64,000 nt of DNA from NCBI RefSeq assembly GCF_000367945.1, contig NZ_KB849179.1, forward strand, positions 850,446 through 914,445, given 5' to 3'. Under the pieces are notes generated by a model that worked only from the letters and a program-made list of their open reading frames with translations, was not told the DNA's origin and ran no database searches. Numbering within the stretch: the first letter of the stretch is position 1; each line of letters opens with the position of its first letter. Origin of the DNA: Acinetobacter proteolyticus (GTDB lineage Bacteria > Pseudomonadota > Gammaproteobacteria > Pseudomonadales > Moraxellaceae). The translations under genes and the position numbers were made by a program. Of this stretch, positions 1 to 7,316 are shown piece after piece.

Positions 1-1406
1 GCATCATAAGCATCTTCATTTAGATGCAGCAGCTTTCCACCCGCCAGAATCGACCATTGCTGATTAAAATCAATCTGATCAAGCAGATTAAGTGCCGTTT
101 GTTGACTGCTAAATGACTTGTAATGCTTACCCAAGGTTGCATTTGAAGGTTGATAAGTTATGTTATCTGTATAGATATTTCCAGTACCGACTAATTCATT
201 GATTGGATCATGCTGCGTATGGCGTTTATAACTATTAGATAATTCTAAATTTAGTGTATGTTGCCAAGTGCCAGTGTTAAATTTTCCACTTAAACCTGTT
301 TTAAATTGATTGGTGAGATAACTGTCATCTGGGCTACGGAAATCATAAATATCGTAATTTCCATTTTGGTCAAAAGTATTACCTAAGCCTGTCGTTTGAC
401 ATATTTCGCTATAACAACCCCATGCAAAAGCAGAGTAATCATCGACCACCACTCGACTTTGTGAAGCACTTAGATTCGTAGCCCAGTTATTATTGATTTG
501 GTACGTATATTTTAAGCCAGTATTTAAACTTTGATTCGTGACGGGTTTGCCCCAGCTCTGATAACCCAATAAGCGATCCCAATCCACATCTGTAGGTACT
601 TTTTTACCATCAAGTAATTGGTAACCGGGTACGGAACGTTGGCGTTGACGTTGTGATTCAAGATCAAATTCGAGTTTTGAACGATCTGAGATTTTCCAGT
701 CCAAAGCGACTGAACCAAACCAACGCTGTCCATTGGCATGTTCGACATACGGATGGATTTCTTCTTTGGCGAGATTGACTCGATAGCCAAATTGCTGATC
801 TTCACCTAATAAACCACCAACATCCGCTGCTACACGATTGCCCCCATGACTATCTGTTTCCAGTGTAATAGAACGAATATCTTTAGGGCGTTTGGTCACA
901 TAATTCACTACACCGCCCGGCGTTGACATGCCACTTTGTAGCGCGCTAATGCCTTTTAAAATTTCAACCTGCGCTTTATTTTCAAGTGCAATATTCTGCT
1001 CACCTCTGACCAAGTGACCATTCAGTAAGTAACTTGATCCTAAATTCAAGGCAAAACCACGCATCATAAAGTTTGGATAATAACCAATTGGTGCATAACC
1101 CTCACCGACAGCGGCATCATTTTTCACCACGTCGGTTAGGGTCTTGGCATGTTGATCCGCAATCTGCGCGGCTGTCACCGTATGAATAGAAGCAGGAATT
1201 TCAGCAAGATTTTTCTGGGTAAAACCCGATAAATTTACGTTAGGCTGAGCGTAAACAGGCTCAGAAATTTCAGCTTTTACCATAATTGGGGCTAATCGCG
1301 GTGTTTCCGTGTCAGCATGGACTGATACGGTGTTTAATCCGATACATGAAAATGAACCAACCGCCAATAATGCTTTTTGTAAACGAGAAAATGGATACGT
1401 TTTCAC
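1..1406 (-). CDS. TonB-dependent siderophore-type outer-membrane receptor (3' part missing)
   Basis: Outer-membrane gated channel for a ferric siderophore or similar ligand, powered by TonB. The reading frame is open for 468 codons from a GTG at 1406 to the window edge; I checked each codon for stops. An in-frame TAG lies four codons upstream, so GTG with GGGGTTAGG before it is the likely start. The N-terminus is a signal peptide, followed directly by a plug domain (ASIHTVTAAQIADQHAKT, then MMRGFALN and STPGGVVNYVTKRP) and the start of the barrel. There is no STN signalling domain, unlike the two heme receptors in this window. The C-terminal barrel lies outside the window. The substrate cannot be told. 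It is the gene downstream of zigA but separated by about 125 bp, and no clear Zur box precedes it. Confidence 0.85.
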   Translation of the reverse strand, partial: MKTYPFSRLQKALLAVGSFSCIGLNTVSVHADTETPRLAPIMVKAEISEPVYAQPNVNLSGFTQKNLAEIPASIHTVTAAQIADQHAKTLTDVVKNDAAVGEGYAPIGYYPNFMMRGFALNLGSSYLLNGHLVRGEQNIALENKAQVEILKGISALQSGMSTPGGVVNYVTKRPKDIRSITLETDSHGGNRVAADVGGLLGEDQQFGYRVNLAKEEIHPYVEHANGQRWFGSVALDWKISDRSKLEFDLESQRQRQRSVPGYQLLDGKKVPTDVDWDRLLGYQSWGKPVTNQSLNTGLKYTYQINNNWATNLSASQSRVVVDDYSAFAWGCYSEICQTTGLGNTFDQNGNYDIYDFRSPDDSYLTNQFKTGLSGKFNTGTWQHTLNLELSNSYKRHTQHDPINELVGTGNIYTDNITYQPSNATLGKHYKSFSSQQTALNLLDQIDFNQQWSILAGGKLLHLNEDAYD

Positions 1407-1532
1407 AATCGTTGCCTAACCCCAAAAGATAATAATAAAGCTTACACTTTGCGGGCATGAGTATTCACAATTTTCTCAGATAGAACAAGCATGTTAAGCA
1501 CCAGAACTAATATTTTTTCAGCTTATTGCGCT

Positions 1533-2756
1533 TTAGCTGGCTACGACCTGATGCCATTCTTCAAAAGGATTTTCAAATTTCTGCCATTGCGCTGCACCTA
1601 AGGCCATTTCCTCATCATTTAATAAGCAGGCATCAAACTGTTCAGTCAGTCCCGCCTGATCCATTTCCATCCCAATCAGCACCAGTTCTTGTCGTGCATC
1701 ACCAGTTGCGTCATCCCAATTCTTTGCGATGACATCGCGGCTTGGTTGATCTTCAGGCCAGTGTTCATCTGGTACAGCTGCCCACCAATACCCTGCTACA
1801 CCATGTCTGGCCATTGCACCAGCTTGAGACCAAGAACCAGCAAATTCAGGATGAGATGCCAACCAGAAAAAGCCTTTTGAGCGAATAACACCCGGCCATT
1901 CAGAATGAATAAAATCAAAAAAACGTTGTGGATGAAAAGGTCGTCTAGCCCGATAGACAAAACTACCAATCCCATATTCTTCAGTTTCAGGCGTATGTTC
2001 TCCTCTTAATTCTTTGAGCCAACCAGGAGCTTGTGCGGCTTCATTAAAATCAAATAGCTTGGTATCTAAAATTTTATCCAGATTAACTTGCCCAAATTCA
2101 GAAATTTCAATTTTTGCTCTGGGATTGAGTGAATGTAAAATAGCCAACAGTTTTTCTTTTTCTTCTTCATCAATCAGATCTATTTTGTTCAGTATTATCA
2201 CATCGCAGAATTCAATCTGATCAATTAAAAGATCAACCACATTCCGTTCATCCTGCTCACCTAGTGATTCCCCTCGTGAAGTTAAACTATCAACAGAACG
2301 ATAATCTTGAAGGAAATTATAAGCATCAACCACAGTAACCATGGTATCCAGGCGAGCAAACTCAGACAGAGAAATGCCATTTTCATCTTCAAAGGTAAAG
2401 GTTTCTGCAACGGGTAATGGTTCCGAAATTCCTGTAGATTCAATCACCAATTGATCAAAACGTTTATCTTCTGCTAAACGACGAACCTCGATCAGTAAAT
2501 CCTCTCGCAGCGTACAACAAATACAGCCATTGCTCATTTCTACCAGCTTTTCATCAGTCCTTGACAGCTCGGCACCGCCCTCACGGACCAATGCTGCATC
2601 AATATTGACCTCCGACATATCATTGACAATGACTGCAATTTTGCGTCCTTCGCGATTGTTTAAAATATGATTGAGTAATGTGGTTTTCCCTGCACCTAAA
2701 AATCCTGACAAGACAGTTACAGGGAGTTTGGATGGAGTGGCTAAAGAAGAATTCAT
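1533..2756 (-). CDS. zigA: ZigA-type COG0523 zinc metallochaperone GTPase
   Basis: G3E-family P-loop GTPase of the COG0523/CobW group. In Acinetobacter, ZigA binds zinc and GTP and is induced under zinc starvation, probably delivering zinc to client enzymes. Visible motifs: Walker [10 protein letters not shown] near residues 18-26, the metal-binding CxCC ([11 protein letters not shown], Cys78-80-81), base-recognition NKID, and a CobW C-terminal domain after about residue 260. At 407 residues it has the usual length. I chose ATG at 2756, preceded by GAGAAAGCC, over a GTG four codons upstream that has no ribosome site. It is last in a leftward set zrlA, Fur-like gene, zigA running from the putative Zur operator at 3943-3978. 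The symbol rests on family and context; other COG0523 paralogues exist. Confidence 0.8.
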   Translation of the reverse strand: MNSSLATPSKLPVTVLSGFLGAGKTTLLNHILNNREGRKIAVIVNDMSEVNIDAALVREGGAELSRTDEKLVEMSNGCICCTLREDLLIEVRRLAEDKRFDQLVIESTGISEPLPVAETFTFEDENGISLSEFARLDTMVTVVDAYNFLQDYRSVDSLTSRGESLGEQDERNVVDLLIDQIEFCDVIILNKIDLIDEEEKEKLLAILHSLNPRAKIEISEFGQVNLDKILDTKLFDFNEAAQAPGWLKELRGEHTPETEEYGIGSFVYRARRPFHPQRFFDFIHSEWPGVIRSKGFFWLASHPEFAGSWSQAGAMARHGVAGYWWAAVPDEHWPEDQPSRDVIAKNWDDATGDARQELVLIGMEMDQAGLTEQFDACLLNDEEMALGAAQWQKFENPFEEWHQVVAS

Positions 2757-2780
2757 TGGCTTTCTCACTGGTTAAATATG

Positions 2781-3170
2781 TTAGCTTTGGTGTTTTGCAG
2801 CACATGAAAAACATTGCCCCAATATTTCTAAATATGGGTATTGAGGCTTGAAATTTTTCGCTTTGGTTGTGGTTTCAACACAGCTGTGTAGCTGTGGAAT
2901 AGTGATACTTTGTACGCTCTGACACTCTGTACAAATTGTGATAAGTTGATAGTTGGAACTCATTTCAGCTTGTTTACTGGCGTACATATTCAATGTATTC
3001 AGTTTTAGGATGAGGCATTGATCTGTGAGCTTTTTCAAAATTCTGTAAATTTGCATTGGTGCATGAAAACCATAAGGTTTGGCCTTTTCTAACAGTTCAT
3101 AAGCACTCATGGCTTTATTTTCTGCGCTTAAGATGTCTAAAATTTTTTGCTGGGCGAATGCGAGTTTCAT
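2781..3170 (-). CDS. Fur-family regulator, Zur-like, with degenerate regulatory site
   Basis: Small Fur-superfamily protein of 129 residues: winged helix (about 1-65, with MQIYRILKKLTD as the recognition region) and a dimerisation domain with two structural zinc pairs CTEC (Cys80, Cys83) and CFSC (Cys120, Cys123). The histidine-rich stretch that normally precedes the first CxxC in Fur and Zur, and supplies regulatory metal ligands, reads SSNYQLITIC here, with no His. It may therefore sense differently or be a constitutive or auxiliary member. It starts 4 bp after zrlA, with AAGGTG before its ATG, and is followed by zigA, so it is probably zinc-regulated itself. Whether it is the cell's main Zur cannot be decided; a canonical zur usually sits with znuABC, which is not in this window. 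Confidence 0.78.
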   Translation of the reverse strand: MKLAFAQQKILDILSAENKAMSAYELLEKAKPYGFHAPMQIYRILKKLTDQCLILKLNTLNMYASKQAEMSSNYQLITICTECQSVQSITIPQLHSCVETTTKAKNFKPQYPYLEILGQCFSCAAKHQS

Positions 3171-3174
3171 CTTT

Positions 3175-3888
3175 TTACACCTTATTATTTTTGGATAAAT
3201 TATTTATGCACGGTGATGAGCTATAACGATGGTCTACTCCCCATGTGCGATATCCCGCCGTATCAATATGGATTTGTCCAGATGCATAAACACCTAAGCC
3301 CAAATTGAGTGCATCTCCGTGGTCTTGCCAAAATTGGCAAAGTTTGGCTTTGGTCTCTTCAATATGTGTCTGTTCGATTAGATCGGGGTTTTCACTTCCG
3401 ATACGAAAATCCAATGCAGCATTAAAAACATGCCGTGAGGCATTTGCGCCACCTGCACACCGATTTAACTCATAGTTTCGATAAACCGAAGTCACGGTAA
3501 ACTGATCAATCAGCTTTTGTTCAATCCATTGATTTAAAATATTTAATGTCGGAACAATATTGCCCCATAGCTCTCTGGGGGGAATTTCATATTCAACATA
3601 GTTACATTTTTGCCAATCTCTCGCGGTCTGAAAAAACTCGAAATCTGGAATATAAGAATTAAGCCCCTGACGCTTTAGAAATTTTTTGTAGGCTTGTATT
3701 TGCTGTTGATATTTCGGTTGGCTCATCCACGATTGATATGAGCTTGGTACTTGCTTCTCCTGCACAATCAATTCAGGTCGTGTGAGATTGGCCTGAGGTA
3801 GAGCCGTGTGTTGTGGCTGAATCGTTTGATGTGGGGAATGACAGGCAGAAAGCGCACAAATGCAGCCAAATAGATAAATTTTTTTCAT
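3175..3888 (-). CDS. zrlA: ZrlA-type zinc-regulated lipoprotein, M15-family peptidase fold
   Basis: Probable envelope lipoprotein acting on peptidoglycan peptides. The N-terminus is a lipoprotein signal with lipobox LSAC (Cys16 lipidated). The C-terminal half has the zinc peptidase pattern of the VanY/M15 family: His153 and Asp160 in SRHVFNAALD (HxxxxxxD) and His207 in QIHID. Acinetobacter ZrlA is a Zur-controlled M15-like lipoprotein that maintains cell-wall integrity during zinc starvation; sequence type, lipobox and position beside a Zur-like operator all agree. It is the first gene of the leftward zinc operon. A zinc peptidase made when zinc is scarce is notable: it may scavenge metal efficiently or work with another ion. 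The symbol is inferred from family and context. Confidence 0.8.
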   Translation of the reverse strand: MKKIYLFGCICALSACHSPHQTIQPQHTALPQANLTRPELIVQEKQVPSSYQSWMSQPKYQQQIQAYKKFLKRQGLNSYIPDFEFFQTARDWQKCNYVEYEIPPRELWGNIVPTLNILNQWIEQKLIDQFTVTSVYRNYELNRCAGGANASRHVFNAALDFRIGSENPDLIEQTHIEETKAKLCQFWQDHGDALNLGLGVYASGQIHIDTAGYRTWGVDHRYSSSPCINNLSKNNKV

Positions 3889-3942
3889 TGTTTGATTCGC
3901 CAGACTCTCTCAACTCAAATTAACTACGCAGCGAACTTGTCG

Positions 3943-3978
3943 ATGCATATTGTTATGTTATAACATAACAATATGCAT
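3943..3978. promoter_or_regulatory. 36-bp perfect palindrome, probable Zur operator of divergent zinc operons
   Basis: The left arm ATGCATATTGTTATGTTA (18 nt) is followed immediately by its exact reverse complement. The core TGTTATGTTATAACATAACA resembles the gammaproteobacterial Zur box (GTTATAnTATAAC type). It lies 55 bp before zrlA and 22 bp before folE2, so one site can control both directions. Assignment to Zur rests on core similarity and on the zinc-related genes either side. Confidence 0.82.
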
Positions 3979-4000
3979 TACAACTGAAGCAAATCGACAA

Positions 4001-4903
4001 ATGAATTCTGCCCTTCCTGATATCTCTGCTGAATCTAAACTCGCAAAGGCATTTGGCCATTCCCTTGATTGGGTTGGCATGGAGAAAATTGCATTACCTG
4101 TAACAATTGAAAATACCCGCTGTCAAAGCCAAGTCAATGCCTATGTCAGTCTGGATGACCCTTTAGCCAAGGGGATTCATATGTCACGCTTATATACACG
4201 CCTTTTAAAATTAACCACGATTAAAAATATTAACTTAGCTGATCTTAAATTGACGCTAATGGATTTTCTGACAAGCCATCACGATTTATCCAAACATGCC
4301 AGAATTGAAATTCATAGCGAACTCTATATTGAAAGACCTGCCCTCATTAGTAAATTATCAGGCTGGAAAAGCTATCCCTTTGTATTGTCCTGCCAACTGT
4401 TAAATGATCAATTTGATGCTGAACTTAAAGTCGAAATCCCCTATTCTTCGACCTGCCCGTGTTCTGCCGCCCTTTCTAGAAACATTATTCAGCAACGGTT
4501 TGAATCGGCACTGCAAAAACAGGAAATCCGTCTTGATCAACACGATATTATGAATTGGCTGAGTGGAACTGATGCCATTGCGGCAACACCACATAGCCAA
4601 AGAAGCTTTGCCATTCTTCATTTCAAATTAGATCAAAATATAAAGCACATCCCATTGATCTTATTTATCAATCAAGCTGAACAAGCTTTAATGACGCCGG
4701 TACAAACCGCAGTCAAACGCATTGATGAGCAGGCCTTTGCAATTGCCAATGGTCAAAACCTGATGTTTTGTGAAGATGCGTTGAGACGGCTCTATGGCAC
4801 ATTTATCCATCACAACAGTATTAAAGCTTTCAATTTCAAAGTCATTCATGCAGAAAGCCTACATGCACACGATGCAGTCGCTCAGGGTTCATGGCAATGG
4901 TAG
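4001..4903 (+). CDS. folE2: GTP cyclohydrolase IB (FolE2)
   Basis: Converts GTP to 7,8-dihydroneopterin triphosphate, the first step of tetrahydrofolate synthesis, using metals other than zinc. In many bacteria it replaces zinc-dependent FolE when zinc is scarce. The 300-residue protein has the family signatures KGIHMSRLY (about 58-66) and the active-site cysteine motif TCPCSAALSR (Cys152, Cys154). The frame is open further upstream to 3950, but that start would lie inside the palindromic operator; ATG at 4001 fits the family N-terminus. It is the first gene of a rightward operon and overlaps hisI by 13 nt. Zinc-starvation induction is inferred from the operator. Confidence 0.93.
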   Translation: MNSALPDISAESKLAKAFGHSLDWVGMEKIALPVTIENTRCQSQVNAYVSLDDPLAKGIHMSRLYTRLLKLTTIKNINLADLKLTLMDFLTSHHDLSKHARIEIHSELYIERPALISKLSGWKSYPFVLSCQLLNDQFDAELKVEIPYSSTCPCSAALSRNIIQQRFESALQKQEIRLDQHDIMNWLSGTDAIAATPHSQRSFAILHFKLDQNIKHIPLILFINQAEQALMTPVQTAVKRIDEQAFAIANGQNLMFCEDALRRLYGTFIHHNSIKAFNFKVIHAESLHAHDAVAQGSWQW

Positions 4904-5316
4904 AACAAACGATCTTTGAGCAAATGGAGCACGCAGTTCTGGGACAGCAATTCGATTTTGACAGGGTATTTGAACAGATCAAATGGAATCAGGATGGACT
5001 GATTCCGGTCATAACCCAAGCGCAGCAAAGCAAAGCTGTTTTGATGATGGCTTGGATGAATCGAGAGGCTCTACTTGAAACCTTAATCACCAGACAAGTT
5101 TGTTATTGGTCCAGATCTCGTCAATGTTTATGGCGCAAAGGTGAAAGTTCAGGTCATCGCCAATATTTGACTGAGGCTCGACTCGATTGTGATGGCGACA
5201 GCCTGTTATTGGTGGTCAATCAAATTGGTCCTGCCTGCCATACACGGCGTCCCAACTGCTTTTATCTGGGGCTAGCAACTGATCAAGTCACAATTTTAAC
5301 TGAACCCATGCTTTAA
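4891..5316 (+). CDS. hisI: Phosphoribosyl-AMP cyclohydrolase (HisI), zinc-operon copy
   Basis: Opens the adenine ring of phosphoribosyl-AMP in histidine biosynthesis. It is a stand-alone HisI domain of 141 residues with all signatures: MMAWMNREAL, YWSRSR then LWRKGESSGH, the metal-binding LDCDGD (Asp99, Cys100, Asp101, Asp103), and GPACHTRRPNCF (Cys116, Cys123). The three zinc-ligand cysteines are kept, so by sequence it is not a zinc-free version. It starts inside the 3' end of folE2, suggesting translational coupling; ATG at 4891 and ATG at 4897 are both possible. No other histidine gene is nearby, so it is probably a second copy used under zinc limitation, as seen in Zur regulons of other bacteria. 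Confidence 0.9.
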   Translation: MAMVEQTIFEQMEHAVLGQQFDFDRVFEQIKWNQDGLIPVITQAQQSKAVLMMAWMNREALLETLITRQVCYWSRSRQCLWRKGESSGHRQYLTEARLDCDGDSLLLVVNQIGPACHTRRPNCFYLGLATDQVTILTEPML

Positions 5317-5336
5317 CTTATTCGAACGGTCATCCT

Positions 5337-5897
5337 ATGTTACGTAAAAACCCGTCTGGGCATTTGCCTGTCATTGATCAGTCCGCCTATGTGGACCAAA
5401 CCGCCATTATCTGTGGCAAAGTGATAGTACACGCCAATGTGTTTATTGGTCCTTATGCTGTCATTCGCGCCGATGAAACCAATGAAAATGGAGAAATGGA
5501 ACCCATCAGCATTGGCGCTAACTCTAATATTCAAGATGGTGTGGTGATTCATTCCAAAGCAGGTGCCGCTGTGATCATTGGCGAGAACTCATCTATTGCG
5601 CATCGTTCCATTATTCATGGGCCTTGTGAAATTGGCCATCATGTTTTTGTGGGATTTAACAGCGTGCTGTTTAACTGCAAGATTGGCGCTCACAGTGCAA
5701 TCCGACACAATGCCGTTGTCGATGGACGAGATTTACCTGCATATTTTTATGTACCGGCTATGAGCTATATCAATCCAAAAACTGATTTAAGCCAATATCC
5801 TCCTATTGATATCTCGATCAGTGAGTTTTCAGAAAGTGTCGTCACCACCAATATTGAGTTGGTCAAAGGCTACAAGGCATTACACAATGAATTTTAA
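5337..5897 (+). CDS. Gamma-class carbonic anhydrase (left-handed beta-helix)
   Basis: Trimeric hexapeptide-repeat protein expected to interconvert CO2 and bicarbonate. Key residues of the gamma class can be placed: Arg44 and Asp46 (VIRADE), Gln66 (NIQDG), and the three metal ligands His72 (VVIHS), His89 and His94 (IAHRSIIHG). Gamma enzymes can work with iron or cobalt, which suits a zinc-starvation operon as a backup for zinc-dependent beta enzymes. It lies 20 bp after hisI and its last 11 nt overlap the dihydroorotase start. It has no signal peptide, so it is cytosolic. A ferripyochelin-binding or YrdA-type protein without activity is the alternative, but the complete ligand set favours an active anhydrase. 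Confidence 0.85.
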   Translation: MLRKNPSGHLPVIDQSAYVDQTAIICGKVIVHANVFIGPYAVIRADETNENGEMEPISIGANSNIQDGVVIHSKAGAAVIIGENSSIAHRSIIHGPCEIGHHVFVGFNSVLFNCKIGAHSAIRHNAVVDGRDLPAYFYVPAMSYINPKTDLSQYPPIDISISEFSESVVTTNIELVKGYKALHNEF

Positions 5898-7242
5898 ACA
5901 GTATCCAAACATCATTATTCGCAATGCTAATCTGGTCAATGAAGGAAGGCAGCAGATCGCAGATGTGCTTATTCAAAATGGTCGAATTGAAAAAATAGCG
6001 ACAACAATAACAGGAATATTTAATGCAAAAACCATTGATGCTCAAGGGGCTTGGCTTATCCCAGGCATGATTGATGATCAGGTTCATTTCAGAGAACCAG
6101 GTGCACCGCATAAAGGAAATATTGCCTCAGAATCCATGGCAGCCACAATTGGTGGTATTACCAGCTATATGGATATGCCCAATACCAATCCCCCGACATT
6201 AGATCTTGAAAGTTTGCTGCAAAAGAAGCAGATTGCAGCACGGCAGAGTCGAGCAAATTATGCTTTTCATTTTGGAGTGAGTGCAAATAACTTAGACCTC
6301 ATTGAACAACTTGATCCAAAACTCGTCAGCGGTGTCAAAGTTTTTATGGGGGCATCTACAGGCAATATGCTGGTGGATGATCCCAAAACGCTAGAACGTT
6401 TATTTGCCAATGTCCCGACGATCTTGCTGACCCATTGCGAATCGACACCTCAGATCAAAAAGCAACAAGCGCTGCATTTACAACAATACGGTGCAGATAT
6501 TCCCGCGCGAATGCACCCTAAAATTCGTGATAAACATGCCTGTTTTGAAAGTTCGCGCCTAGCAGTTTCATTGGCCGAAAAATATGCGACTCAACTTCAT
6601 GTCTTGCATATCTCAACGGCCAAAGAACTCTGCTTATTTAAAAATTTGCCTTTAAACAGAAAGCATATCTCTGCAGAAGTCTGTATTCATCATCTCAGTT
6701 TTGATGATTCAGATTACGAAACACTTGGGCATTTAATTAAATGTAACCCAGCAATTAAAACCCTACAGGATAAACAGGCGCTCATCGCAGCCGTTGCCCA
6801 GAGTAATCGTTTAGATATTATTGGAACTGATCATGCACCACACACATGGGATGAAAAGCAGCAATCATATTTAAATGCTCCAGCTGGCCTGCCACTGGTT
6901 CAGCATGCAATGCCTGCACTAATGGAGCTGGTAGCAGATCGAAAATTGAGTATCGAAACGTTGGTGCGTAAAACTTCTCATCAAGTTGCTGATCTGTTTA
7001 AGATCAAAGATCGGGGCTATATTCGAGAGGGCTATTGGGCTGACCTAGTGTTATTGCGTAAGAATCATCAAGCAATCGCAGTGAAAGATCAAAAAAACTA
7101 TATGCACTGTAATTGGAGCCCATTTCAGGATAGGACTTTCCGTTATCAGGTCGATACCACCATTGTTTCAGGCCAACTGGCTTGGCATCAGCAGCAGTTA
7201 TTTTTAAATTGCCAAGGTCAGGCCTTGGACATAGATCGCTAA
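5887..7242 (+). CDS. pyrC: Dihydroorotase, variant with QxH in place of HxH
   Basis: Cyclises carbamoyl-aspartate to dihydroorotate in pyrimidine synthesis. The 451-residue amidohydrolase has DDQVHFREPG near 63-72, Lys151 (GVKVFMGASTGN; candidate carboxylated lysine), His183 (THCES), His241 (HVLHIST) and Asp315 (GTDHAPH). In the usual metal motif HxHxREPG both histidines bind metal; here the first is Gln65. From memory the DDQVHFREP form is a natural lineage of dihydroorotases, so this is probably an active variant and not a decayed copy. It may be the zinc-sparing or backup enzyme of this operon. I chose ATG at 5887, overlapping the carbonic anhydrase stop, over an upstream open stretch. A strong hairpin at 7271-7309 ends the operon. 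Confidence 0.88.
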   Translation: MNFKQYPNIIIRNANLVNEGRQQIADVLIQNGRIEKIATTITGIFNAKTIDAQGAWLIPGMIDDQVHFREPGAPHKGNIASESMAATIGGITSYMDMPNTNPPTLDLESLLQKKQIAARQSRANYAFHFGVSANNLDLIEQLDPKLVSGVKVFMGASTGNMLVDDPKTLERLFANVPTILLTHCESTPQIKKQQALHLQQYGADIPARMHPKIRDKHACFESSRLAVSLAEKYATQLHVLHISTAKELCLFKNLPLNRKHISAEVCIHHLSFDDSDYETLGHLIKCNPAIKTLQDKQALIAAVAQSNRLDIIGTDHAPHTWDEKQQSYLNAPAGLPLVQHAMPALMELVADRKLSIETLVRKTSHQVADLFKIKDRGYIREGYWADLVLLRKNHQAIAVKDQKNYMHCNWSPFQDRTFRYQVDTTIVSGQLAWHQQQLFLNCQGQALDIDR

Positions 7243-7270
7243 ACTCGGTTAGGCATCAATTGAAAAAGTC

Positions 7271-7309
7271 GCTATTCAAGCCCTACTTAAACTTTAGGGC
7301 TTGAATAGC
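7271..7309. terminator. Bidirectional hairpin between pyrC and the heme receptor
   Basis: Perfect 15-bp stem (GCTATTCAAGCCCTA with its reverse complement) and a 9-nt loop. It lies between convergent genes, so it can end both transcripts. T-runs beside it are weak. Confidence 0.75.
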
Positions 7310-7316
7310 TTGCTGT

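Noticed and set aside
524..805. A 93-codon minus-strand frame inside the truncated receptor
   Set aside because: It is in a different frame from the 468-codon open receptor frame, which I followed codon by codon to the window edge without a stop.
3950..4000. Upstream in-frame start for folE2 at 3950
   Set aside because: It lies inside the palindromic operator, has no ribosome site, and the added residues do not match the FolE2 N-terminus.
5887..7242. Dihydroorotase as a decayed pseudogene because of the lost His
   Set aside because: The frame is full length, all other catalytic residues are kept, and it lies in a tight operon with an overlap.
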